A stretch of 64,000 bases of DNA, taken from positions 682,001-746,000 of the forward strand of contig JACKDP010000003.1 of assembly GCA_020633435.1 (NCBI GenBank). The letters are read 5' to 3'. Below are positions 55,736 through 64,000 of the stretch, piece after piece. This DNA comes from Myxococcales bacterium (GTDB lineage: Bacteria; Myxococcota_A; Bradymonadia; UBA7976; UBA1532). The translations under genes and the position numbers were made by a program. Positions within the stretch are counted from its first letter, which is position 1, and each line of letters starts with the position of its first letter. Under the pieces are notes generated by a model. That model ran no database searches and was not told where the DNA came from. It saw only the letters and a list, made by a program, of their open reading frames with translations.

Positions 55736-56373
55736 CGGTGCGCGCCGCGCAGGGCGGTGACGTGGGCGAAGAGGGCGTCGCGGCTGGCCTGGGGGGCGGG
55801 GACGGCGGCGCCGCAGACCACCTCGAGGGTGGGCCGGAACCACCGGCGGTCGGCGCGCTCCCGGGCGCGGCTGAAGCGGCTGCCCCAGAGGCCGCGCAGG
55901 GCGACGGGCACGACGGGCACGGGGCGGCGGGCGAGGATCCAGTCGACGCCCGGGCGGAAGCTGGCCACCTCGCCGTCCCGCGTCAGGCTGCCCTCGGGGA
56001 AGAAGACGACGGCCTCGCCGGCGGCCAGGGCGGCGTCGATGGTGTCGAGGGCGGCGTCGAGCACGCGCTGGTCCTCGTGGCGGCCGGCGATGGGGATGGC
56101 CCCGGCCAGGCGGCAGATCCACCCCAGCACCGGCAGGCGGTAGTAGCGGTGGTGCATCACGAAGCGGACGGGGCGGCGGCAGAGGACGGCCAGGAAGAGC
56201 CAGTCGATGAACGTGACGTGGTTGGCCACGATGAGGGCCGGCCCCCGGGCGGGCAGGCGGTCGGTGTCGACGCGGCGGACGCGGTAGACCAGGCGCAGCA
56301 GCAGGCCGAGGACGGCGCGCAGCAGGGCGACGATCAGGCGGGCGTGGAGGCGGCGGTGCGGGGCGGTGGACAT
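55732..56373 (-). CDS. PlsC-like 1-acyl-sn-glycerol-3-phosphate acyltransferase
   Basis: 213-residue membrane-associated acyltransferase. NHVTFIDW is the HX4D catalytic motif, and FPEGSLTRDG is the glycerophosphate-binding FPEG motif. An N-terminal hydrophobic helix (ALLRAVLGLLLRLVY) and PVVPVALRGLWGS complete the family pattern. The enzyme makes phosphatidic acid or acylates a related lysophospholipid. ATG at 56373 with CGGAG upstream. Its stop overlaps that of the mrfB-like gene by three bases in convergent orientation. Confidence 0.9.
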   Translation of the reverse strand: MSTAPHRRLHARLIVALLRAVLGLLLRLVYRVRRVDTDRLPARGPALIVANHVTFIDWLFLAVLCRRPVRFVMHHRYYRLPVLGWICRLAGAIPIAGRHEDQRVLDAALDTIDAALAAGEAVVFFPEGSLTRDGEVASFRPGVDWILARRPVPVVPVALRGLWGSRFSRARERADRRWFRPTLEVVCGAAVPAPQASRDALFAHVTALRGAHR

Positions 56374-56549
56374 GCTGGGCTCCGGGTCGGCGGTCGCGGA
56401 GAGAGCATCGCGAAGGCCGTGCCAGCCTGGGCGGCCTCGGGGGCCCGGCGCGGGCGCCGGCCTGTACATCCGGTGCACGCAGCCCTGCATGACGTGCGCA
56501 TCGGGTGCCCGGCAGCGGGAAGGGTGGCGCGGGGCGGGCCCGCCTCACT

Positions 56550-58607
56550 ATGGTAGGACACCTCCGCACCTCGGACCGGACGCCCGTGCTCGATCTCCAC
56601 TCCCTCAACCCGGCCCAGCGCGAGGCCGTGCTGACGACCGACGGCCCCTTGCTGGTGCTGGCCGGCGCCGGCTCCGGCAAGACGCGCGTCATCACCTACC
56701 GCATCGCGCGGCTGCTGGCCCTGGGGGTGCCCGCCGAGCGCATCCTGGCGCTGTCGTTCACGAACAAGGCCGCCGAGGAGATGCGCGAGCGCGTCGAGAA
56801 GCTCATCGGCGCGCGGGCGAAGGGCTGCGTGCTGTCGACGTTCCACGCGCTGGGCGTGCGCTTCCTGCGCGAGGAGGCCGAGGCCGTGGGCCGCACGGCG
56901 GGCTTCACCATCCTCGACGAGGGGGATCAGCGCGACGCGGTGCGGCTCGGCCTGGTGAAGCTCGGCTACGACCCGCAGCAGTACGACCCGAAGGTGGTCC
57001 ACGGCCGCATCTCGGCCGACAAGGGCCTGCTGCGCGCCCCGGATCCGGCCGAGCACCCGGTGGCCTCGCGCATCTTCCCGCTGTACGAGCGGCGCCTGCG
57101 CGTCCTGAACGCCGTGGACTTCGACGATCTCATCGTGCTGCCGGTGCGCGCGCTGGAGGCCGAGGGGCCCCAGGGCGACGCGGTGCGGGGCCGGTGGCGG
57201 GAGCGCTTCCACTACATCATGGTGGACGAGTACCAGGACACCAACGGCGCCCAGCTGCGCATGGTCCAGGCCCTCGCCGGCCGCGGCAACGTCTGCGTGG
57301 TGGGGGATGACGACCAGTCCATCTATGCCTGGCGCGGCGCCGTGGCGGGCAACATCCTGCACTTCGATCGGTCGTTCCCCGGCGCCAGGATGGTGGCGTT
57401 GACCCAGAACTATCGCTCCACCAACCACGTGCTGCGGGCGGCCAACGCCGTCATCCGCAACAACGTCGAGCGGCATGAGAAGACGCTCTGGAGCGAGAAC
57501 GGGGATGGCCCGCTGCTGCGGTACGCGCTGGCCGACAACGACGAGGAGGAGGCCCACTGGATCGCCACCGACATGCTGGGCGCGCGGCATCGGCTCGGCC
57601 TGAAGTGGTCCGATTTCGCGGTGTTGTACCGCACGAACGCCCAGTCGCGGGTGGTGGAGGACGCCATCCGCAACGCCGGCATCCCGTACCGGCTGGTGGG
57701 GGGCACGCGGTTCTACGACCGCAAGGAGGTGCGCGACGTGGTCGCGTACCTGCGCGTCATCGCCAACCCCTTCGACGAGACGGCCTGGCGGCGCATCGTG
57801 AACTACCCCTCGCGGGGGGTGGGCGACGTGAGCCTGGAGCGCCTGGCCGACTACGCTGCGGGCACGGGCCTGCCCTTCTTCCGGGTGCTGCAGCGGCCCG
57901 AGATCCAGGGCCTCTCCCCCAAGGTGCAGGAGACGGTGCGCGGCCTGGAGGCGAAGATCGCCGACCTGCGCGCGCGGTTCGCGGCGGAGCCCCTGGGCGA
58001 GGTTTGCCGATCCCTGATCAAGATGTTCGGCTTCGCCGACGAGCTGGTGCGGGTGCACAAGGACGTGCGCCAGGTGCGGCGGCGGATGGACGATCTGGAG
58101 GAGGTGGCGTCGGCGCTCGCGTCGTTCCACCAGCGCAACCCGGGGGCCGGCCTGACGGAGTACCTGGCGAAGCTGGCGCTGGACACCCGCCCGGAGGAGG
58201 ACGGGGACGCCGAGGCGGATCAGGCCAGCCTGATGACGCTGCACGCCTCCAAGGGGCTCGAGTTCACCGCGGTCTACCTGGCCGGCGTCGAGGAGGGGCT
58301 GATGCCCCACCAGCGCGTGCTGGAAGGCGAAGGGGAACTGGACGAAGAGCGCCGGCTGGCCTATGTGGGGATCACGCGGGCCAAGGTGCACCTCACCCTC
58401 ACGGGGGCGAAAATGCGCTTGAAGTTCGGGCGGATCCACCGGAAGCGGCCCTCCCGCTTCCTGGAGGAGATCCCCGACGAGCTCTTCCTGGGCGGGCGCA
58501 CCGGCAAGCTGCCGGAGAAGCCCCCCGAGGAGCGCGAGCGGCAGAACCTCAACGCCTTCGCCGCCATGCGGGCGGCGGTGGCCGGCAAGGACGAGTCGCC
58601 GTGGTAG
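56550..58607 (+). CDS. UvrD/Rep-family ATP-dependent DNA helicase
   Basis: 685-residue superfamily 1A helicase of the UvrD/PcrA/Rep group. Motifs in order: Q-motif LNPAQREAV, Walker A LAGAGSGKTRVI, TFHALG, DEYQDTN, VGDDDQSIYAWRGA, TQNYRSTN, LMTLHASKGLEF and VGITRAK. It unwinds 3' to 5' in replication restart or repair. The ATG at 56550 lacks a Shine-Dalgarno; a GTG at 56584 just before LDLHSLNP is a likely alternative. The gene diverges from plsC. Confidence 0.95.
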   Translation: MVGHLRTSDRTPVLDLHSLNPAQREAVLTTDGPLLVLAGAGSGKTRVITYRIARLLALGVPAERILALSFTNKAAEEMRERVEKLIGARAKGCVLSTFHALGVRFLREEAEAVGRTAGFTILDEGDQRDAVRLGLVKLGYDPQQYDPKVVHGRISADKGLLRAPDPAEHPVASRIFPLYERRLRVLNAVDFDDLIVLPVRALEAEGPQGDAVRGRWRERFHYIMVDEYQDTNGAQLRMVQALAGRGNVCVVGDDDQSIYAWRGAVAGNILHFDRSFPGARMVALTQNYRSTNHVLRAANAVIRNNVERHEKTLWSENGDGPLLRYALADNDEEEAHWIATDMLGARHRLGLKWSDFAVLYRTNAQSRVVEDAIRNAGIPYRLVGGTRFYDRKEVRDVVAYLRVIANPFDETAWRRIVNYPSRGVGDVSLERLADYAAGTGLPFFRVLQRPEIQGLSPKVQETVRGLEAKIADLRARFAAEPLGEVCRSLIKMFGFADELVRVHKDVRQVRRRMDDLEEVASALASFHQRNPGAGLTEYLAKLALDTRPEEDGDAEADQASLMTLHASKGLEFTAVYLAGVEEGLMPHQRVLEGEGELDEERRLAYVGITRAKVHLTLTGAKMRLKFGRIHRKRPSRFLEEIPDELFLGGRTGKLPEKPPEERERQNLNAFAAMRAAVAGKDESPW

Positions 58608-58688
58608 GGGGCCGCGGCGTAGACACGGCGGGCGCGCGCGCCGGGCTTCGGCCCACGCGGCGCCGCCCGCATATTGGGTGAAGGCGGC

Positions 58689-60863
58689 ATGGCGAAGCAG
58701 CACCTCCTCCTCGTAGACGACGATCCGCAGTCCCTCCAGCTGATGGAGGTGTCGCTGCGCAAGGCCGGCTTCGCCACCTCCACGGCCGCGGATGGCAAGG
58801 CGGCGCTGGCGCGGCTGCAGGCCGCGCGGCCGTCGCTGGTCATCGCCGATGACGACATGCCGGGCATGGATGGCTACGAGCTCTGCGTCGAGCTCAAGAC
58901 GGATCCGCGCTACGCCGAGATCCCGTTCATCCTGCTGACGGACGAGACGTCGGTGGAGGCGCGCATCCGCGGCCTCGAGCTGGGCGCCGACGACTCCCTC
59001 ACCCGCCCCATCTACACCCGCGAGCTCATCACGCGGGTGCGCATGGCCCTGGAGCGCGAGAAGCGCCGCAGCCTGTCGAGCCAGCACCGGTTCTTCGGCG
59101 ACCTGGCCGACATGAGCGTGGTGGATCTGCTGCAAACCATCGAGATCGGTGGAAAATCCGGGCGCGCGCGCATCACGTCCGGGGAGCGCAAGGGCACGCT
59201 CTGGTTCGACAACGGGGCCGTGGCCGCCGCCGAGGCGGGCCGCCTGACCGGGGAGGAGGCCGTCTACCGGCTGATGACCTGGGAGGTGGGCACCTTCGAG
59301 ATGGACTTCCGCGGCACCCCGCCCACGCGAACGGTGGAGCCGGGGACGCAGGCGCTGCTGCTCGAGGGCGTGCGGCGGATGGACGAGTGGGGCCGCGTCG
59401 CCGAGCAGCTCCCCGGCCTGGAGCAGGTGCTCCAGGTGGACTACGCGGAGCTGGCCGAGCACCTCGACGATCTCGGGGGCGGTGGGCCCGACGTGGTGCG
59501 GCTCTTCGACGGGCGGCGCACGCTGCGGGCCGTCATCGACGAGGCGCCGCTGCCCGATCTGGACGCCCTGCGCCTGGTCAGCCGCCTGTACTTCGAGGGG
59601 GTGCTGCAGCTCGCCGATCCGGTGGCGGCGCCGCCGGTCATCGTCGATGACGACGAGGACGAGGTGCCGACCATCGAGCCGGCCTGGGTGGAGTCGGATC
59701 CGCCGGCCCCCGCGCCGGCGCCCGTCACCGAGCCGCCGCCCCGGGTGACGGGGACGGTGCCGCGGGTGGAGGCCCCGAGCCGCGCGGGCCTCGTCGACAA
59801 CCTCATCCGCGCGGCGGCGAACCTGCCCACCCCGCGCGTCGAGCCCGGGCCCCGGGTCGAGGCGCCGGCCGAGGTCCACGTCCCGCGGCGGACCCCGCGG
59901 GTCGAGCCGGCCGCCCCGCCGCCCCTGCGGCCGGACATGGCGCCCCGGGTCACGGCGGATCTCACGGAGCCGGCCCGCGAGGCGCTGGAGGCCACGGCCC
60001 CGCGCCACCCGACGCCGCCGGATCCCCAGCAGGCCGACGCCGAGGCGCGCTTCGTGGCGGCCTGGAGCACCGCGCGGGCCGAGGCCGCGCCGACGCCCCC
60101 CGCGGCGCCCGTCGAGGACGACCTGCTGCTGGCGAAGGAGCCGCTGTCCCGCGCGTTCTGGCTGGCGCTCGTGCTGCTCGTCCTGGTGGCGGGGGCGCTG
60201 GCGGCCTTCTTCCTGCGCGACGAGGTCACGCCCTTCCCGCTGCCCGACAACGCGCCGAAGCTGGGCTGGCACCAGGCGCTCCTGAGCAAGCGGCCGGCCG
60301 TCGGCCCGGGCGCCCCCATCGAGGGGGACTGGACGCTGCCCGCCGAGGGCGGCGCGCCGGCGCTGCTGGGCGATCCCACCGCGCCGACGAGCGAGGCCCC
60401 GGCGGCCGCGCCCGAGAGCATGGCGGCCGCGGCGCCCGTCGACGCCCCCGCCGTGGCGCCGGCGACCGAGGACGCCGCCCCCGCCCTGCCGCCGCCCGCG
60501 GCCGGGGACGCCTTCGGCCGCCTGCTGAGCGCGGGCCTGGCCCAGCACCGCAGCGGCAAGTACAGCCAGGCGGCCGCCTCGCTGGCCCAGGCCGTCAAGC
60601 TGCGCCCCGGCGACGCGGCGGCCCGGGTGGCCTACGCCGACGCGCTCTTCGAGTCGGGCAAGGACGACGCCGCCCTCAACGAGGCCCGCCAGGCCGCGAA
60701 GCTCGGGCCGGCCGCCGCCAAGGCCCACCTCATCATGGGCTCGGCCTACCAGCTCAAGGGCCAGAAGGACGCGGCCATCGCGGCCTACGAGAAGTACCTC
60801 GAGCTCAACCCCACCGGCGGCTACGCCGCCGAGGTCCGTGGCATCCTGCGCACGCTCAAGTAA
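58689..60863 (+). CDS. Receiver, DUF4388 and TPR regulator with a transmembrane segment
   Basis: 724-residue protein. The receiver domain (1-120) has LLVDDDP and an acceptor Asp in VIADDDMPGMDG. A DUF4388 (PATAN-type) domain follows: FFGDLADMSVVDLLQTIEIGGKSG, LWFDNGAVAAAEAGRLTGEEAVYRL. A Pro/Arg-rich linker leads to a transmembrane segment (FWLALVLLVLVAGALAAFFL) at about 490 and a C-terminal TPR set (YSQAAASLAQAVKLRPGDAAA). This receiver-DUF4388 architecture is typical of Myxococcota and often controls motility or polarity functions. The kinase partner is unknown. ATG at 58689; the TTG upstream is unlikely. Confidence 0.88.
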   Translation: MAKQHLLLVDDDPQSLQLMEVSLRKAGFATSTAADGKAALARLQAARPSLVIADDDMPGMDGYELCVELKTDPRYAEIPFILLTDETSVEARIRGLELGADDSLTRPIYTRELITRVRMALEREKRRSLSSQHRFFGDLADMSVVDLLQTIEIGGKSGRARITSGERKGTLWFDNGAVAAAEAGRLTGEEAVYRLMTWEVGTFEMDFRGTPPTRTVEPGTQALLLEGVRRMDEWGRVAEQLPGLEQVLQVDYAELAEHLDDLGGGGPDVVRLFDGRRTLRAVIDEAPLPDLDALRLVSRLYFEGVLQLADPVAAPPVIVDDDEDEVPTIEPAWVESDPPAPAPAPVTEPPPRVTGTVPRVEAPSRAGLVDNLIRAAANLPTPRVEPGPRVEAPAEVHVPRRTPRVEPAAPPPLRPDMAPRVTADLTEPAREALEATAPRHPTPPDPQQADAEARFVAAWSTARAEAAPTPPAAPVEDDLLLAKEPLSRAFWLALVLLVLVAGALAAFFLRDEVTPFPLPDNAPKLGWHQALLSKRPAVGPGAPIEGDWTLPAEGGAPALLGDPTAPTSEAPAAAPESMAAAAPVDAPAVAPATEDAAPALPPPAAGDAFGRLLSAGLAQHRSGKYSQAAASLAQAVKLRPGDAAARVAYADALFESGKDDAALNEARQAAKLGPAAAKAHLIMGSAYQLKGQKDAAIAAYEKYLELNPTGGYAAEVRGILRTLK

Positions 60864-60872
60864 CGAAGACTC

Positions 60873-61910
60873 ATGAAGATTCTCGCCATCGAGACGAGCT
60901 GCGACGAGACCGCCTGCGCCATCGTCGAGGATGGCCACCGCGTCCTCGCCGACCAGGTGGCCACGCAGATCGAGATCCACCGCAAGTACGGCGGCGTCGT
61001 GCCGGAGCTGGCCAGCCGCAACCACGTCGTCGACATCGTGCCGGTGGTCGAGGCGGCGCTGGCCGAGGCGGGCCTGGGGCTGGCCGACCTGGACGCCATC
61101 GCCGTGACGCGGGGCCCGGGCCTGGTGGGGGCGCTGCTCGTCGGGCTGCAGGTGGCCAAGAGCCTGGCCTGGGCCCATGACAAGCCCCTCATCCCGGTGA
61201 ACCACCTGGCCGGCCACCTGCACGCCGTGCACCTGCACCGCCCGGAGGAGCCGGCGCCGGCGACGCCCGGCTACCCGCACCTGGCGCTGGCGGTGAGCGG
61301 CGGGCACACGGCCCTGTACCGGGTGGAGGCCCCGGGCGGCCCGGTGCGCCTCGTCGCCAACACCCGCGATGACGCGGCGGGGGAGGCCTTCGACAAGGTG
61401 GCCCGGATGCTCGGCCTGGGCTACCCGGGCGGGCCGACGGTGGAGCGGCTGGCGCGGGGCGGCGACGCCACGGCCCACCGGTTCACCATCCCGCGCTTCA
61501 AGGATGGCGCCCTCGACTTCAGCTTCAGCGGCCTCAAGACGGCCGTGCTGACGGTGCTGGAGAAGCGCGGGGGCTTCCCCGAGGGCCAGGAGCAGGCCGA
61601 TCTGCTGGCCAGCTTCCAGCAGGCGGCGGTGGATCAGCTCGTGGATCGCGTGATCCAGGCGACGGAGGAGCAGGGCATCGAGGACGTGGTGCTGGCCGGC
61701 GGCGTGGCCTGCAACGGCTGCCTGCGCCAGACGCTGCGCGACGCGCTGGCCCAGCGGGGCCGGCGGCTGTTCGTGCCGCCGCCGCGGTGGTGCACCGACA
61801 ACGCCGCGATGATCGCCGGGGTGGCCTTCACCCAGGCGCCGGCCCACCCGGGCCATGACGCCGCGGACCGCCGCCTGAACGCGGTGGGGACGTGGTCGGT
61901 GACCGCATGA
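60873..61910 (+). CDS. tsaD: tRNA N6-adenosine threonylcarbamoyltransferase TsaD
   Basis: 345 residues, the standard length. Catalyses t6A37 formation in ANN-decoding tRNAs with TsaB and TsaE. Family signatures: IETSCDETACAI at the start, VTRGPGLVGALLVG, the metal-binding NHLAGHLHAVHL, SGGHTALY, and DFSFSGLKTAV with VLAGGVACNG later. ATG at 60873, weak Shine-Dalgarno. Its stop overlaps rsmA (ATGA), so translation is coupled; this pairing is common in bacteria. Confidence 0.97.
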   Translation: MKILAIETSCDETACAIVEDGHRVLADQVATQIEIHRKYGGVVPELASRNHVVDIVPVVEAALAEAGLGLADLDAIAVTRGPGLVGALLVGLQVAKSLAWAHDKPLIPVNHLAGHLHAVHLHRPEEPAPATPGYPHLALAVSGGHTALYRVEAPGGPVRLVANTRDDAAGEAFDKVARMLGLGYPGGPTVERLARGGDATAHRFTIPRFKDGALDFSFSGLKTAVLTVLEKRGGFPEGQEQADLLASFQQAAVDQLVDRVIQATEEQGIEDVVLAGGVACNGCLRQTLRDALAQRGRRLFVPPPRWCTDNAAMIAGVAFTQAPAHPGHDAADRRLNAVGTWSVTA

Positions 61911-62740
61911 GCAACCCCCGCGAGCTCCTGCAGGCCCACGGCCTGTGGAGCAAGAAGGGCCTCGGCCAGCACTTCCTGGTCGATCCCGGCATCCCGGCCC
62001 GCATCGTGACGGCGGGGGGCGCCGGCCCCGAGGACGCCGTCTTCGAGATCGGCGCGGGCACGGGCGTGCTCACCCACGCGCTCGCGAGCCGCGTCGCCCG
62101 CGTCATCGCGCTGGAGTACGACCGCGACCTGGTGCCGGTGCTGCGCGCGCAGTTCGGCGGCAGCCCCCATGTGGCCATCCGCCCGGGGGACGTGCGCGAC
62201 CAGGACTGGGCCGCCATCGCCGAGGAGCTGGGCCAGCCGCCCATCGTCTACGGCAACGTGCCCTACAACCTGTCGAGCCCCATCGTGGCGGGCCTCATCG
62301 AGGCCGGGCCGGTGTGGCGGCGCGCCTGCCTGCTGCTGCAGCGCGAGTTCGCCGAGCGCGTGGCGGCGCCGCCCGGGACGCGGGCCTGCGGCACGCTGTC
62401 GGCGCTCGCCGCGCTCTGGACGCACGCCACGATCGCGTTCTGGGTGCCCCCGTCGGCCTTCCTGCCCCCGCCCAAGGTCGACTCCGCGGTGCTCATCCTG
62501 GAGCGGCGCGCCGAGCCCGCGGCGGATGTGGGCGATCCAGCCGTCTTCCGGCAGGTGGTCAAGGCCCTGTTCGCCCAGCGCCGCAAGATGGCGCGCGGCG
62601 CGCTGAAGCCGCTGTACCCCGCGGCCGAGGCGCTGCTGGAGGCCGCCGGCCTCGAGCCCACCCGGCGGGGCGAGACGTTCACGCTGGACGAGCTGGCCGC
62701 CCTCACCCGCGCCCTCATCGCCGCCCGCGCGGCCGAGTGA
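61907..62740 (+). CDS. rsmA: 16S rRNA dimethyladenosine transferase RsmA/KsgA
   Basis: 277 residues. SAM-dependent enzyme that dimethylates A1518 and A1519 of 16S rRNA. Signatures: KKGLGQHFLVDPGI, the SAM site VFEIGAGTGVLTHAL, and the catalytic NVPYNLSSPIV in place of NLPYN. ATG at 61907 is overlapped by the stop of tsaD. Residues after 190 form the usual helical C-terminal domain. Confidence 0.97.
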   Translation: MSNPRELLQAHGLWSKKGLGQHFLVDPGIPARIVTAGGAGPEDAVFEIGAGTGVLTHALASRVARVIALEYDRDLVPVLRAQFGGSPHVAIRPGDVRDQDWAAIAEELGQPPIVYGNVPYNLSSPIVAGLIEAGPVWRRACLLLQREFAERVAAPPGTRACGTLSALAALWTHATIAFWVPPSAFLPPPKVDSAVLILERRAEPAADVGDPAVFRQVVKALFAQRRKMARGALKPLYPAAEALLEAAGLEPTRRGETFTLDELAALTRALIAARAAE

Positions 62741-62785
62741 CCGCCGGCCGTATACACCGAGAATACGGGAAGCTCCTGCGTTTGC

Positions 62786-62814
62786 TTGAATGGAAGTCGG
62801 CAGGCCGCTAGGTT
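62786..62814 (+). promoter_or_regulatory. Candidate promoter of the TIGR02147 gene
   Basis: TTGAAT (62786-62791) and TAGGTT (62809-62814) are 17 bp apart. The -10 ends nine bases before the ATG at 62824, suggesting a very short or absent leader. Confidence 0.35.
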
Positions 62815-62823
62815 TCGCAGGCC

Positions 62824-63678
62824 ATGACCGACCCGCAGAATACGCTGCCGCGCCCGGATCCGCTCGCCTTCGACGCGTACCGGCCCTACCTGCTCGCGAT
62901 GATCGCGTGGCTGCGGGTGGCGGAGCCGCGCTTCTCGTATCGGTGGTTCGCCCGGCGGGCCGGCTTCTCGGCCCCCAACTACCTGAAGCTGGTGGCCGAG
63001 GGGGATCGCAGCCTCGCGCTGGCCAGCGTCGATCGCTTCGCGAAGGGCCTGGGGCTCGACGCGCGGGAGCACGCGGCGTTCGAGCGGCTCGTGCGGCTGG
63101 ATCACGCCGCGACGGACGCCGAGCGGATGGCGCTGGGCGAGGAGCTGCGGGCGGCGCGGGCGGCCACGCCGGTGCACCGCCTGGCGGCGGACGCCTACGA
63201 CCTGTACGCGCGGTGGTGGACGGTGGTCATCCGGGAGCTCTGCGCGCTGGCGCCCGTGGGCGCGGACGCCGGCTGGTTCGCCCGCATGGTGCGCCCGGCG
63301 CTGCGGCCCACCCAGGCGCGGGCGGCGCTGGATCGCCTGCTGCGCCTCGGCCTGGTGCGCGAGGTCGCCGGGCGGCTGCGGCCGTCCGATACGAAGGTCT
63401 CGACCGGCGGCGAGGTGGTCTCGCTGGCGGTGCGCGGCTACCACCGCGCCATGCTGGGCGAGGCGGCGAACGCCCTCGACCAGATCCCCCGCGACGTGCG
63501 CCACGTCTCGTCGCTGACCGTCCCGCTCACCGCCCGGCAGTACGCCGAGGTCACCCGCCGCGTCGCGGAGTTCCGCCGGACCCTCCTGGAGGGGCTGGAC
63601 GAGGACACCGCCGAGGCGCGGCGGATCTACCAGGTCGAGCTCTGCGTCTTCCCCGTCTCTGAGGAGGTCGAGCCATGA
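62824..63678 (+). CDS. TIGR02147-family protein (probable transcriptional regulator)
   Basis: 284 residues, full-length TIGR02147/DUF4423 protein. An N-terminal XRE-like helix-turn-helix is visible (SYRWFARRAGFSAPNYLKLVAEG) after a typical AYRPYLLAMIAW. The remainder (ALRPTQARAALDRLLRLGLVRE and SSLTVPLTARQYAEV) is the family's C-terminal effector part. It is found mainly in Fibrobacteres, Bdellovibrio and Myxococcota, often next to lipoprotein genes, as here. The ATG at 62824 follows the candidate promoter closely. It overlaps the next gene (ATGA). Confidence 0.9.
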   Translation: MTDPQNTLPRPDPLAFDAYRPYLLAMIAWLRVAEPRFSYRWFARRAGFSAPNYLKLVAEGDRSLALASVDRFAKGLGLDAREHAAFERLVRLDHAATDAERMALGEELRAARAATPVHRLAADAYDLYARWWTVVIRELCALAPVGADAGWFARMVRPALRPTQARAALDRLLRLGLVREVAGRLRPSDTKVSTGGEVVSLAVRGYHRAMLGEAANALDQIPRDVRHVSSLTVPLTARQYAEVTRRVAEFRRTLLEGLDEDTAEARRIYQVELCVFPVSEEVEP

Positions 63679-64000
63679 GGCGCGCCATCCTGTTGATCTC
63701 ATTGGTTTTCATGGCCTGCGAAGCCGAGCCGGACGACCGGGTCGTCGGCACGGAGACGGGCAACGCCCTCGACGAGTCGGTGGCCATCCAGCTCGCCCTG
63801 CGGGTGACCGAGCCCGTCGACGTGGCCGTCCGGGACGCGGGCGGCGCCGTCATCGCCGTCACCCGCGCCACCGCGCAGGTCCTGCGCGTCGACTTCGATC
63901 TGCCGGCGGGGCGGACGTGCGCCGAGATCGGCCACCTGGTCGTGGGGGGCGTCTGCACCCTGGACGAGGTGGGGGAGCGCATCCGCTTCACGGGGCCGTG
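63675..64000 (+). CDS. Lipoprotein next to TIGR02147 regulator (cut by the window end)
   Basis: Partial: the first 108 codons of a lipoprotein. The signal peptide ends in LVFMAC. After a short acidic linker it contains VVGTETGNALDE, resembling the GTETGNP segment seen in lipoproteins next to TIGR02147 genes, then beta-rich sequence (SVAIQLALRVTEPVDVAV). ATG at 63675 overlaps the stop of the regulator gene and follows GAGGAGGTCGAGCC. The two genes probably act as a unit. Confidence 0.7.
   Translation, partial: MRRAILLISLVFMACEAEPDDRVVGTETGNALDESVAIQLALRVTEPVDVAVRDAGGAVIAVTRATAQVLRVDFDLPAGRTCAEIGHLVVGGVCTLDEVGERIRFTGP

Noticed and set aside
56334..61856. An open frame of 1,840 codons on the minus strand
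   Set aside because: It lies opposite UvrD/Rep, DUF4388 and TsaD genes with clear family motifs; its translation is the low-complexity Arg/Gly/His/Leu mix expected of an antisense frame in very GC-rich DNA.

Overview
The window is a very GC-rich bacterial chromosome segment (visibly above 70% GC in most genes) with no phage or plasmid backbone. The gene content points to Myxococcota or a close relative: two FHA-domain sigma-54 activators, a receiver plus DUF4388 plus TPR regulator, a DUF2330 protein with a C-terminal Gly/Cys/hydrophobic/Arg tail, aspartate/alanine-rich lipoproteins, multihaem lipoproteins and a TIGR02147 regulator next to a lipoprotein. Many neighbours are coupled by ATGA or GTGA overlaps. 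This assignment rests on family knowledge; no database search was run.

Layout. 0.1-2.8 kb: sensor kinase convergent with an FHA sigma-54 activator. 2.9-7.2 kb: lipoproteins, a DUF938-type methyltransferase and a HExxH protein. 7.4-13.2 kb: MATE transporter, five-haem lipoprotein and a lipoprotein with nine Asp-rich Cys repeats. 13.2-14.6 kb: a 172-bp inverted-repeat element, a secreted endonuclease/exonuclease/phosphatase-family protein and tRNA-Val. 14.8-25.5 kb: outer-membrane protein, HAD phosphatase, DUF2330 protein and a 2,312-residue alpha-2-macroglobulin-like protein. 25.6-30.6 kb: small membrane proteins, HEAT-like protein, RluA-type pseudouridine synthase and Omp85-type barrel.

30.6-32.0 kb holds three overlapping genes of lower GC: a GNAT-like protein, an XRE-type helix-turn-helix protein with a Trp-containing tail, and a SecB-like chaperone. 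This is the arrangement of a toxin-antitoxin-chaperone (TAC) module with an unusual putative toxin, and it is the best candidate for a new system. 32.0-42.4 kb carries an aminopropyltransferase-like fusion and a six-gene heavy-metal RND efflux operon headed by its own FHA sigma-54 activator.

42.6-51.9 kb: LolA and accessory genes, including two SUMF1-like proteins lacking the catalytic cysteines. They bracket a two-gene module, an AlbA_2/HATPase protein plus a 1,551-residue P-loop STAND-like protein with a C-terminal PD-(D/E)xK-like motif, which is a second candidate defence system. 52.0-64.0 kb is mostly housekeeping: MrfA/MrfB-like repair pair (possible LexA site upstream; frameshift in mrfB), PlsC, UvrD/Rep helicase, receiver-DUF4388-TPR protein, TsaD, RsmA, TIGR02147 regulator and a lipoprotein cut by the window end.
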